From Cylindrodendrum hubeiense (taxonomy: Eukaryota; Ascomycota; Sordariomycetes; Hypocreales; Nectriaceae), in the NCBI GenBank assembly GCA_014621425.1, contig JAANBB010000019.1:186001-250000 (forward strand): a stretch of 64,000 nucleotides of DNA, read 5' to 3'. The position numbers and the translations under genes were made by a program. Below are positions 46,543 to 57,082 of this stretch, piece by piece (position 1 is the stretch's first letter; every line of letters starts with the position of its first letter). The notes under the pieces are model-generated. The model was not told where the DNA came from, did not search any database, and saw nothing but the letters and a program-made list of their open reading frames with translations.

Positions 46543-47310
46543 AGAAATAGAGGATAAGCTACCAGGATGCTGGCATGCGAACAGAAAATCATGATCTGCA
46601 CTTGTTTAATGTAATCCTCACCAGGGCTTGGTACTAGAATATGAGCAGTTAGACTATTGATCCCAAACACTCCCATTAATCATAAATACCTGCATTAATC
46701 TTAAAGCCTGCATTGGTCTCAAAACGCCATCAATCAAGATCCGTCTACTGGTGTTCACTGTCCAAAAGCTCAACCCTTTGAGTACGATTCTCGAAGCCGG
46801 TCACACGCTCCGTGGCCGTCATGTCGCTAGGGATGGTCTCTGATGGGCTAGCGCAAGTCAGAGGGGCCACCTAACTAGCGTTAATCGCTGGGACTGCTAA
46901 ATCTACAATGAATGTCACCAGAGCGCTGCTGTCACCTCTGCAGTCGCCCTAAGCCCGGGCTGCTGCAGCACGGGGGGCTTCTCTTTTAGTGGGAATACCA
47001 ACAGACTGCGGCAACAACAACAGCCATCGCAGGCCCAACGGTTTCTACTGTGGAATCAGAAGTAAAGACCTCTCCACATTTCTGCGACAATCCCGCCTCG
47101 TCGTATAGTTAGCATAAAATAGTTGGTGCCAATTGAGCGCCAATGGAAAATAATATCCTAGATTCTGCTGTAATCGATTCAAGTCCTGAATTAAGACGAA
47201 ATTTCGGCCATGTTGTCTTGTATTTTTACGCTAATTTCGACGTAAGTCGTCATCCACCCTTCTATCTCCTTGGTGTTGTTGATCTCCCTCTTCCACGAAG
47301 CACGGCTTTT
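46543..47310. other. convergent spacer
   Basis: Between the MFS gene and the ferric reductase-like gene. A frame at 47143-47358 overlaps the reductase 3' end and carries no motif. Nothing else is seen. Confidence 0.5.
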
Positions 47311-49190
47311 CTACCAACCGAAGTCTTCGCAGTGTATGGAGATACTTGGTCCATCTAGGTGGATGCATTTCCCAACAGCTTTCTTGATGTCTTTCATTAG
47401 CGCTGGGGGGCCACAGGCGGCAATCAGGACCCGTTCATTCCCCCCAACTGACTGCATCATGTCGTAGAATATGTTGTCCACGTTCAACTTCTCATACTTG
47501 ATGGACAGCCCATTGACCACCTTCAATGGCCCGGATTCTTCATTACTTCGCCGATTATCCTTCCCCTTGCCACTTATTCCATGACTCTTGTCGTGTTCGG
47601 GCGATTGAAACGTTCCATATCGGTTCACTGAACAGAGGGATTCTCCAGGGACAATAAGGACTGGAGTATTTCTCACAGGATATAATGTCTGATGGGCGTA
47701 AGTGGGACGTGGCCCACTGGTAACATGTAAGGCGACATTGACATGTGATGAGTATCGGCTCAGATTGTCTAGGTGTTTGGCAAACCAGCACAGATTCTCT
47801 AATCAAGTATTAGCACAAGGCTTGTGTGTCAGATTGTTAGGCATACCTCTGTCCTTGACTGCCCAGATGAAATCCAGGAGTTGTTTTGAGCCCGGTTCAC
47901 GATCCCGGAGCAAACTATTCATCAAACTAAAGGTAAACGCGGCTCCACTCCCGCCGGCGATGAAAATGATTCTGTCGTAGTATGCGAGATCAGGAAATGA
48001 TCCGTATGGCCCCTCGATAGAAGCCCGAATGGAGGTCCCGGGTTTCGAACATGCGTAATCATACAAGTCTTTGGTAAATCCATCGTAGCTTTTGACAACC
48101 AGCTCGAGGCCTGAGAATGTATTTGAAACAATAGTAAATGGATGGCCTTCAAAGGCACGAATTGCAGGGATCCATACGAAGCAATGCGATCCTGGCACAG
48201 CTTCTGCAGCTGGGCGTTTCAGAACAAGTCTGATTCCGCCGTTTGGAAGTGGATAAATAGTTGCTTCATTCTTGCGAAAATTAGAGAGTAAAGTCAATGC
48301 TCGGATCAGGCGGTCCAGTCCCCACAAGACTGCAGCAACTACCATTGCTATAGGGATCTTTTCGACCCAGAATGGTCTGTGGAGGGCCGTGAAGAGAATT
48401 ATTACCATGCAGCCTAGAATGTGACTGATGTAGAAGATCTCGTATCCGAAGCGACTCAGTGTACCAAGCAACAGAATTAGCATGCCAACACCGGCGACGG
48501 TCCCCTCCAGATTGGGGCGTTCAATAAAGGTGTCCCATTGGTGTCGACTTCCAAAGTGCACCATGTAAGTAGCTCCGTGAATAATTGTAAAGCCGATAGC
48601 TGTGTAGCCTACGACCCGATGAAAAACATTGAGACGATTGTATGAGCATGTGCTAGATACCGCAAGTGGAGTATTCCTCATACCGAGGAATACAGACAAT
48701 GTGATGTTAGCAGTAGCCATCCTAGAGGTTTAATAAGCATTGTTCGAAGCAATGAAATGAGTACCATACCACCCGAGTCTCGCAGCGATACTGCTTATTT
48801 TCGAAGTGTCGACGTACACGACGCTCAACGCAGCATTGAGGGTAGCATAGGCAATAATTAATGCAGCGTGCCCCAAAGAGGAGAAGCCGGGGGCTTGTAG
48901 TAATGCATAGCTTCGCAAAGTCCTTTTCACTGTTAGCCGACGGTAGGGCAGATCCGTATCCTCATGTGTATCTCTTACCGAAATGCGGCAAGCAGAATAT
49001 TAAAGCCTGGAGTTTGTCGCCAGGCCCGTGACGTAGACCATCGATATTTTATGGCAAGAAAGCGACCCCAGCGCATAAGGAGGAAGAGTAAAATGACGCC
49101 GCAGAGCAAACAGGCATACAACTTCAAGACCCATTTGTTGACGAGCTGTCTCGGCTTGATCGGCTTCGGGACCAACCCGGAGAATGTCAT
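47311..49190 (-). CDS. ferric reductase-like transmembrane oxidoreductase (FRE family)
   Basis: Four exons, 49190-48979, 48922-48770, 48721-47847 and 47798-47311; 575 residues. The acceptor at 48923 is used because it keeps the frame across RTLRSYALL. The start at 49190 (MTFSGLVPKPIK) is followed by a transmembrane segment, then the ferric-reductase-like core. Bis-heme histidines appear as HRVVGYTAIGFTIIHG and SHILGCMVIILFTALHR, each pair about 13-14 residues apart. The FAD site is EGHPFTIVSNT, and the NAD(P)H site GPYGSFPDLAYYDRIIFIAG plus GGSGAAFTFSLMNSLL. The C-terminal part ends ILLAACGPPAL-like: VLIAACGPPALMKDI. Members reduce ferric or cupric ions at the plasma membrane with cytosolic NAD(P)H. 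No iron permease or multicopper oxidase lies nearby. About 575 residues is slightly short for the family. Confidence 0.88.
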
Positions 49191-49452
49191 TGTGGGTTTG
49201 GAGCGTGAATGCGTCCGTCACCTTACCATATTCTGCTGCCCGGAGACACCAAACAGGGGAATTCCATACTGATTATATACAGGCTGTTGGGTGGGCGGGG
49301 CCGTCATGAGCTCACTGTGAGAAGAATTGGTCCCCATAAGCCTAGTATCATCCGAGACACCCGCATTTAGCGTTTATTAGGGGTTGCATGCATTCTTTGT
49401 GGATCCTGGTAGTCGACCGGGGTCATTGAGGGATTCCGTGATGGGAGGGGCG

Positions 49453-49503
49453 GCAGATTGATAAACGGATTGATAACGCCGAACACTACCCCCACACCAC
49501 CCA
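49453..49503 (+). repeat. 28-bp direct repeat plus CCCCCACACCACCCA tail, copy 1
   Basis: Positions 49453-49480 are identical to 50763-50790, and the following 20-odd bases are nearly so, ending in CCCCCACACCACCCA in both. The repeat itself contains GATTGATAA twice. The two copies bracket the hypothetical gene at 49776-50644, 1310 bp apart. Confidence 0.85.
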
Positions 49504-49635
49504 TTGTTGAGATGGGTTCAAGCTACGGCATTGCATTCAACCAGCTCGGGGCAGTTTCATTACTGGTCTGTGTGGGAATTACGCGGCTAAATGAATGTGG
49601 ACATGGCCTGACCAAAAACTCTGGGATTTTGAACG

Positions 49636-49670
49636 GATAAGATAAAGCCCCCTCCTTTGGCTCATATATA
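49636..49670 (+). promoter_or_regulatory. GATA pair and TATA-like element
   Basis: GATAAGATAA (49636-49645) is two overlapping GATA sites, the kind bound by fungal nitrogen regulators of the AreA type; TATATA follows at 49665-49670, about 110 bp before the ATG at 49776. A CT-rich run then leads to the start. Confidence 0.45.
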
Positions 49671-49775
49671 GCGTGTTGATCTCCCTATCACCGCCTTGTT
49701 CCCCACTTCTTCTTATTCTTCTTATCCTTCTTCTTTCCTAGCTAACCTGGGTCTGAAGAAAAATAGCAAAAAATA

Positions 49776-50644
49776 ATGGATCGCCACGCCAATCTAGTTG
49801 AGGCTCTCACCGACTTTTACACTGTACTGGTTCAGCTATGCATCGTTGCGAAGCCGATGTTGTGCTTTCCAGACCAAATCAACGGTATTGAGGGCTTTGA
49901 TTCCAACGCCATCGTCGCCTTAGAGGCAGGCTTCTCCCCTGAAGCCGTCAAGCTGATGGCGAGACTTCCGTATCTGGACCCTGAGATCGAGGAAGCAGAT
50001 GAAGATGGCTTTGAACTGAATAACGAGGTCGAAATAATGCCAAGCACCTACCCCCTCGCCTTCACCACAAATGGTGAACCGAATGTAGGTGACTATGAAT
50101 TCATACGCCAGATGGGTGATGGATATTTAATACCGGGTACATGCATTCGATTGTCAATTCAAGAAATGTACGGGACAGTATGGATCTATGATACGGAGAC
50201 ATGTGAGTAAGATGAAAGAAGAGATTAATTGACCCCGATACTGAGAGCTACGATAGGCCTTCTGCGAGAATGGGAACCATTTGAAAGGGAACTGGAAGAC
50301 GGAGGATTTGAGTATGCACCGACCAAGCTCCCTACTGAGATATTAGGGGTTCGGACAGAAAAGTATCGCAAGTTAAGTTGCAGATCCTTGGGTATTCTGG
50401 TAGAGTCGATTTCTACCCTGACAAGGACTATCGTAAAAGGGAAGAAATCTCAAAGGAAAATCTTGGTAAATGGCAAGCATCGCATGATCACAGGATAGCG
50501 CAGCTTAAAACCCGCGACATGTATCTCGAGTGTGGTTGGGATGTAGAGTCCAAGACTCAAAATAATTTTGATAGGAAACGGTTCGTAGATATGAGAGAAC
50601 GCTTCCGTGTCGAGGTTTTGGACCCGTTAGAGGAAAGGATGTAA
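49776..50644 (+). CDS. hypothetical protein, three exons with a 35-nt candidate intron
   Basis: Read as exons 49776-50202, 50257-50348 and 50384-50644, giving 259 residues with phases preserved. The first intron (54 nt) is ordinary. The second (50349-50383) would be 35 nt, near the lower limit; without it exon 2 runs to a stop at 50498 and the frame that follows is lost. The frame after 50384 encodes ILGYSGRVDFYPDKDYRKR and runs uninterrupted to 50644 with protein-like composition, so either a tiny intron or a frameshift is present. Visible features are a helical N-terminus (ANLVEALTDFYTVLVQLC), an acidic stretch (DPEIEEADEDGFELNNEVE) and a charged helical tail. No family is recognised. It is bracketed by the 28-bp direct repeats at 49453 and 50763. 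Confidence 0.65.
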
Positions 50645-50748
50645 CTAGATTATTATCTGGAATACTATCTGGCAGCCGGCCGGCTTTCTCCATTCTGCAA
50701 TATTCATACTGATGAGGAACTCAAGCAGTATGAGCACTCTAACGACCT

Positions 50749-50764
50749 GCGCTACTAGTAGCGC
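50749..50764. repeat. perfect 16-bp palindrome
   Basis: GCGCTACTAGTAGCGC is self-complementary over its full length and runs into the second 28-bp direct repeat, sharing two bases with it. Confidence 0.8.
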
Positions 50765-50812
50765 AGATTGATAAACGGATTGATAACGCCAACTCAACCC
50801 CCACACCACCCA
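50763..50812 (+). repeat. 28-bp direct repeat plus CCCCCACACCACCCA tail, copy 2
   Basis: Second copy of the repeat at 49453, same orientation. Similarity between the two flanks stops just after CACCCA on the right and at the repeat start on the left. Confidence 0.85.
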
Positions 50813-51181
50813 GATGATGAAGGTCATGGGAGAAGCCGGGAGATTTAGGTACCTACGGAGTGCGAGGCAGACCAGCCAGGAACACGTTGGGTATTTACTG
50901 GGCCCATCACGCTATTGGCATCACATTATTGTAGCTACTTGTGTGAGGCTGTGCATAAATACGGAGGGAAAACAATTCTACCAGGTCCAGCTACTGACAC
51001 AGGGTAGGCGACATGCTCAATCAAGGAGAAGCCACGACAGTTTTGCTCATCTTAAAGCCTCAGGCTCTTCTTCATCTTCTTTTCTCTTTTTTTGGGTACT
51101 CATTTTACTTAACTGGGGAAAATTCTGCCGCCCAAAAACTTTTAGGCGGTGAGGGAGTGATCTGGGCCCCACTCATTCCGG

Positions 51182-51188
51182 TATAAAA
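51182..51188 (+). promoter_or_regulatory. orphan TATA box and CT-rich initiator region
   Basis: TATAAAA is followed by a CT-rich stretch (51210-51240) as in active fungal promoters, yet no convincing coding exon follows; a 76-codon frame at 51318-51548 is possible but has no motif. A noncoding RNA or decayed gene could start here. Confidence 0.35.
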
Positions 51189-53536
51189 TGTCGACGAGCC
51201 CGCCGCTGTTTGAACTTTTCTCTTTCTTCTTCACGTCGACAATACTTCAGTAAGCCTACCCCTACTAGAGCACTCTCCAGAGCACAGCGCGCCGGCAACT
51301 CACCATTCTGAGCTTGCTTGCGCCTGCACTCTGGCGATCTCTTGCTACCATCTCTTCTGCAGTTTGCTAACCCACTTCCGCAGGAGAATCATTTCTATAG
51401 TATTCGACCTTCTCTTGGTTCCCTAAAAGAGCCACAGATCCCACCCTGGTTGATGAGTGCATATCCTCGACACCCTAGAGTGAATACCTTGGTCCTCTCG
51501 CTCTGTCCGCAAGGATGGCGGCACTGCTTCATTGCGGCTGCTGTATAGAGAGTTGTTCACCTCTTGATGATCTCGACCCCGTTTGCGGTCTGCCTTCGGG
51601 CGCGCGCTCGGGGTGGGTGTTGATGGACGTCTGACAGGCGTTTCTTTTTCTTTTTCATTACTGCCTGAGGCTTGCCTTGGACGTGAGGAAGAAGTGTGTA
51701 GATTAGAGTAGAAGTCTGCATGTCGATCCTATGTTTTGGCCAAGGCACTGATTTCTCGAGGTGCATGGCAGATCATCAGACCAACAAGAAGCTGCGAGAA
51801 CGGGAATATAGATAAATCCAATGATTAACTACCCCCGCCTATCAAGATTGAGCATGAACTTTGCATCTCGTCCACACAAGCCTGTTGACTCGTTACTCGC
51901 TGCTCTCGTCATCGCTCTCGTCATGGGCCTGCTGCAGGGCGTTCAGTTGGTAGAGCAGCTTCTCAATCGGGCCGGACTGACGGGCCGCAATGTATGGCAG
52001 CAACACGTCCACCCATGACGATGAGCGTCCGCGGTGTCGGCACATTTGCAGTTTCGCCAGTCGGGACACGGGGCCGGGTTCCTTTATCATTCCGTGAGGT
52101 TGCCATTGCACGCCGAACATGACTCCTTGCAGCGGTAGACCTTGGCCACTCGGCAATGTCGTAGAGCGGCTGGCTGCCACATGACTTATTCGTGCCATGA
52201 CAAGCGCCCACAATAGTCATCTGGCCCGGGATGCCTATCTTGGCGTATCATGTCTTGCTGGGCAGCATGATGTCAGCTCAAGACGTAGTTCTCGGGGAGG
52301 GCCTCAGTTCCGTGCCGTGTCTCGTTGCCATGCCCGACGTGGTACCAGAAGCTGTCTTAGCCTGGCCCGTTCCTCCATCTCGCCTCCCAACATCGAAAAC
52401 ACGTTGCTTTTGTGCGGCCGGTGGTCCGGGGAGGGCTGGTTCAACAAGGTGAGAACGCTCAAAGACACGCATTTCTGGGCATCCGCATCCCGGTCCCCGG
52501 CTGGCCCCCCGATGAAGATCTCGGCCTGCTGATCTACCCCGAGCCCGCTGTTTCGCTGCGCTGCTGCTCCTGTCGTCAGATGCGGTGATACGTCCACCTG
52601 TAGCTTGCAGCTAGCTCTGCGGCTGCTGCGCCTAAGCACCACGGCTGAGGAACCACCTAGTGCAGGTAGACGCCCATTCTCTCGGTGCGGAACTCGGCCG
52701 TCGTTGTGTCCGTGACACGGCAGTTGCGGTATGTTGAAGTAGGGTTGTGGAGTTCGGCCACCCACAGCTTGTGGCTCTATAATATGAATTCTTGGATGCG
52801 CAGGTGGCTGTAGTCGCTGACTGGCGCTCGGGTTAAGGACGAAGGTCCATACTTGACGGGGATGGCCAGCAGAGAGGATATCACGTTAGGGTCAGATGCA
52901 ATCAACCTTCATTGAATTGCGGCCCTTTTCTTTTCACAACGTCGTCACGTATGCGCAATTCTTCATTGCAATCGATTGCTGTATTTCGTTGTCTACATGC
53001 CAATATTAATTAAATACGTCATGTACATCCGCCTCCCCAAATCTCTGCATGAGCCCTCACACAAATGATTAACGGTTACTTTTAGTTTCTCACAAAGATG
53101 ACCCCACAACATCTCTTTTCAGCAATGATGAATGCCCGTTGGTCATATTTGACAGATGGATTGATGTACGAGGACCGGGATTCACTGTCTTACTAAATAA
53201 AAAATAATAGACGCGATGACCGCCTGCCATGATTTAAGACAGGTCGTTGTGATAGGTCCAATTGCCAGTTAGGTAGGTGGGAGAAAGGTGTACCTACACC
53301 TACTAGCTCGGGTTGGTGTGTATTACGACTACATCCCTAGATGTGATAGTGTGATGTATCCATTGAGGTATATGTGTCTTAGTTCAGTCCGACAGCGCCT
53401 GAAGTACAATGTTTCTAAATGGTGCCAATGGCTTACAAACGAACAACGGCATGTGAAATTCGGATACAGCTTGAGCGAGCTGCTAGAAACAAGTGAATTC
53501 TATCAGCAATCCACCACAGAACTCTGTCCTTGCTAT

Positions 53537-54619
53537 TCAGATCTTCTCTGCGGCAACGCCAACTGTACACAGATCATCATCGCTAGGCATGTCGTCCACT
53601 TCTTGGACGATTTGACCATCATTCCAGAAGAAGACATGGATGTTGTCCTCATGAGCCACCACCGCAATTGCCGAACCTTCATCAATATGATGACTAGAGA
53701 CCTCTGTCTCAGATGACCACTTATCATCCTTGCACCATACCCTAGCCACATTCCCATCCGTGTTTCGATAGTACAGGAACATCAATGATGGCTCCGAAGC
53801 GCCGTGGGTGACTGCGAAGTGACTCCCCTCGGCACATGATGCTGTCACCGGGATTTTGCGAACTTGGTACCAAGATGTGAGCTCATGAAGTTGAATAGCT
53901 GAATTGGAGAGATTCAGACTTACTATCCGATCCGTTTTTGTAGTGAATATGACTGCCATTTTTATGCTGGAAGAACACCCAGGGCTTTCCGTTGACGATA
54001 TGAGCAGCTAGCTTCGAGTACTTGGCGGTGCCGACATCCTTGTTTTCGGCGGTGGATTTGGAATTTGTGATCGTATAGGTGACCAGATGAGGATTCCCAT
54101 CAATTTCTCTAAAAGCTTTTGTTAGTTTCCTCGATCGACCTTTTTAGCGCTGGGAAGAATTGCTGACTTGATGAAGGATACATAGCCTTCATTTGCATCT
54201 CCACATGAGCCGATGGAAGAGAAGTCACCAGGCTGTACCAAGGCGGTACTGGGCTTGTCGACGGGGTTGAAGGTTGGGCTCAGCTGCGTGATCACAGCCT
54301 CCGGATTGCTTGAAGTGAAATCGTTTGGTATATTTGCAATCCCAAATACTCGCACCTATTTGAACGGCAAATGAGACGTGACATCAACTCATTGTTAGAG
54401 CCTTGAACCTACCAGTCCTAGAAAGTTTGAGACGGCGAGATCGGACAGAGGAGATTTGATGCGTCCATCGGCCGTGTTGCGGTCCCTGTAAGCAAAGCTG
54501 GGTTTGCAGACGACGGAAAGCTGATGCACTGCCAGGTTATACCGGCCCTTCTGGCTGGAGTGATAGAACACCAGCGCGTGCTCCGGGTCAATGGGGTTTA
54601 GGATCGCAGCTAGAGACAT
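53537..54619 (-). CDS. fucose-lectin-like beta-propeller protein
   Basis: Four exons, 54619-54413, 54355-54168, 54108-53924 and 53862-53537; 301 residues, phases consistent. The last intron is read as 53923-53863 because its acceptor (..CCAAG) alone restores the frame. There is no signal peptide. The protein is a run of short strand-rich repeats each with an aromatic or charged centre: HALVFYHSSQKGRYNLAVHQ, VRVFGIA, HLVTYTITNS, PWVFFQHKNGSHIHYKNG, LMFLYYRNTDGNVARVWCKD and IHVFFWNDGQIVQEVDD. The spacing of about 45-60 residues and the length near 300 fit the six-bladed fungal fucose-specific lectin family (AAL/AFL type), whose members bind fucosylated glycans. Key binding residues cannot be checked confidently, so the lectin call is moderate. 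Confidence 0.62.
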
Positions 54620-55842
54620 TTTGGAAGAGAAACAGACGCCGTGACTGATAGTGTAAAGAGTTTGATGAGGATTAAAAGCAGATTAGATTCGAGGTTTGGG
54701 ATGAGGAAGGGTTTTTAACAACACAATGTGCTTTGACAGCCGAGCGAAGATCTCTTCACCCGAGTGGTAGACGGTCGGTGGGGCTTGCTGTATGTGAGTC
54801 AAACGGGAATTTACCCAGCCTCGCGAGGTCTTTTGTATTTGTCTCTGAAATTAAAGTTCAACCGAGTTGCATTGGTCAAACGGAACTCGAGCCGTGTGTG
54901 AAATACGGTTCCAGAGTGGTCCGTTGATACCCTATGCTGCGCTGATCCGAGGACAAAATGACCCAGTTTGTGAAAACTGCTGCACGAGTATGTGATATAT
55001 CATACTCTGAGGGGTATTAGGCTGTGATTCCGACTGGGTTTGTAGAGTCACGATGGTCGGGTGATCGGTCTATTGGTACATTTCAGCATTGCTTTAAGCT
55101 ATTGAGTTCAGAGTGCTCTGGCTCTCCCGTCTGCTAAGTCAATATAAACAGATGACTTGCCTAAGTTTTCTCATTGCTATTTTCTGAATATATATCAACA
55201 CGTCTGACAGCTACCATCGCACCCTCCAGCCCACGAATGAGTGTCTCACCACCATACCTCGTATTTCCGCCATGCCCGGCGCCTCAGACCTATCTAGGTG
55301 GGCTGGTGCATAATTATCTGCTCCAGTCAGCAGAGTAAGATCTCTATTACTTTGCTGTTCCTACGTTCCAAGGAAGCCGATACATCGTTCGTGCCGAGCA
55401 GGGTATCAATACCACATCGCAGCCCACACACTGGGTTCCCTGTGTAGATGTGAGGGGCTAACCCTTCAGTTAATCTATCCATTTTGACATGTCGCATCTG
55501 AGAGCCAGCCTGGTTGATGGCGCTTTCAACCTCTTGGAGCATATTTCAAATAATTCGGACCAACGCCGAGACATTAACCCGACTTGTAGCACACAATTTC
55601 ACATTGGAAGCAAAGGTAGCGCCTAATGATCGTTTTTCTACAATCCATATTGCCTGTGGATACCCCAGATGGTCTCACTGCCTTCTACCTTGCCCTTATC
55701 CTTGCTATCCATAGCGTTGTCCTAGCGTAACATCGTGGATATGATGTTCTAAACTTGATATTGAAATATGGTGAGGTGGGCGTAGTTGCAGCCAAAATAC
55801 CAAGCCAATATGAATTGCTGGGTGGTAACGGCTGCGCCTGTC
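54620..55842. other. 1.2-kb intergenic region
   Basis: Promoter of the lectin-like gene at its left edge and 3' flank of the next gene at its right. Short frames on both strands have no motif. No repeat was noticed. Confidence 0.5.
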
Positions 55843-56542
55843 CTAGGACTGGAGCTTGGCTTCGTCCCACTCGGCCGCAATGACTTTCTCGGGGGCCGAG
55901 ACGATGAAGGTGAACTTGCGTTGGTTGATAATGTCGATAAGAGTCTTGCCGTTGACAATAGGATCCATTGGCTTGAGGGACCTCTCTCTTGAGGGGCTGA
56001 TGTTTCGAACGGGTCTGCTCCATCCAGCGACCTCGACATCTGCCCCATCTTCAAGGCAAACCTCGACCACGGTCATGTCCTCCTCACCGGTGAACTGGCC
56101 ATGCGCAGCAGAATCCAGAGGGCGGATGCTGGAGACGATTTGGGCGCGTGGGAACTTGACTTCGATGATATGCTCATCAGATGTCGTAATTTCGCCTGTT
56201 TCCATGTGGACTGTAACAGAATCAGCATCCATTCGCGTCTGAATCCGAACTACATTAATATAAACACTCACCATGGTAGACCACGCCAACTCCGTATTTG
56301 TCGTTTGATTCGTTGGCGGGCAAGGAAATGGAGAAGCCCATCCAAGGGGGGGGTGTAGCGCATTCGGACATAGAGGGACTGGTGTCGTCTTTCTTGTGGG
56401 AGACAATGTTCAGGCTGATGTCGGAACCAGCAACAAGGCCTTTTCCGCCGAACATGGCATCATCCAAACCGTCGACCAACATCACGCATGGCTTCGTAAA
56501 GTTGACGCCATGTTCAGTGACTTTTTCGGTCGACTGGGACAT
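55843..56542 (-). CDS. hypothetical protein, two exons
   Basis: Exons 56542-56272 and 56210-55843 with a 61-nt intron; 212 residues. No signal peptide or membrane segment. The N-terminal half has strand-like segments (KPCVMLVDGLDDAMFGGKGL, SDISLNIVSHKKDD, GFSISLPANESNDKYGVGVV) and the second half continues in the same style (ETGEITTSDEHIIEVKFPRA, EEDMTVVEVCLEDGADVEVA), ending with a helical IVNGKTLIDIINQRKFTFIV and an E/D-rich tail. The mixed beta pattern suggests a compact beta sandwich or similar. I do not recognise the family. The promoter has a TATA box on the minus strand near 56755-56762. Neighbours are the lectin-like gene and the NACHT-ankyrin gene, all on the minus strand. Confidence 0.75.
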
Positions 56543-57082
56543 GTTGCACGGTAGCTAGTAAACTTGTAGGTACAGGTTAGCTCAAGCTTCCAGGGCGACG
56601 CATAGGGTGGTGGAAACAGTACTGGACGTAGATATATGATTGAGAGGTGTGAGCTAAGCAACGGCGACTAGTTCTCTGTTGGCAGTGTTAGATCGCGCGC
56701 GGATGTTGTTTGAAAGGGAGAAAAAGAAAATTGCTGCTTCCTTGTGGGAAGTCTTATTTATACAGAGGCTGCAAGTAGCCGTGAATTAATGTCAGAGCGT
56801 GGACCTTGTTTGTTGTTACGTCTTGACGAGTTCTGTTGTCGTGATTTCTTGCTGAATTAAGAGAGTTGCCCCGTCACACCCTTGGTGATCTAACGGCGAA
56901 TATGATGATCACTGACTTTTAATATGCAGAGATGGAGCCAACTGCTGACACATCCCTAGCTCCCTAATCCAGATTTGAGGTCAATCACTGCTGCTAGGAA
57001 CATTTGCGTGTTTGTCATATGAATGCTAATCCTAGTTTCTTTGTTCTAACGTCATCCAATCCTGGTTTGGAATATCTTCTGG
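56543..57082. promoter_or_regulatory. promoter of the hypothetical gene and 3' flank of the NACHT-ankyrin gene
   Basis: On the minus strand TATAAATA occurs at about 56755-56762, some 215 bp before the ATG at 56542, and a purine/pyrimidine-biased leader follows. The right part is the 3' end of the giant gene. Confidence 0.5.

Larger units (their letters stand above)
49191..49775. promoter_or_regulatory. divergent promoter region
   Basis: Serves the ferric reductase-like gene (minus) and the small hypothetical gene (plus). It contains one copy of a 28-bp direct repeat, paired GATA sites and a TATA-like element for the right-hand gene. Confidence 0.55.
50645..53536. other. 2.9-kb region, GC-rich block without a confident gene
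   Basis: Begins with the palindrome and second direct repeat. A core-promoter-like TATA box at 51182 has no recognised gene after it. From 51,800 to 52,860 the sequence is GC-rich; minus-strand frames (51893-52213 and 52304-52765) encode an acidic tail (HDESDDESSE) and, in another frame, a cysteine-rich stretch. These may be pieces of one interrupted or spliced gene, but no continuous model was found. The right end (52,870-53,300) is AT-rich. Confidence 0.5.

Noticed and set aside
49000..49221. Alternative start for the ferric reductase-like gene at 49221
   Set aside because: That frame lacks the membrane segment and does not join the next exon in phase.
52304..52765. 153-codon minus-strand frame in the GC-rich block
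   Set aside because: No motif, low-complexity composition and no splice partner; not reported as a gene.
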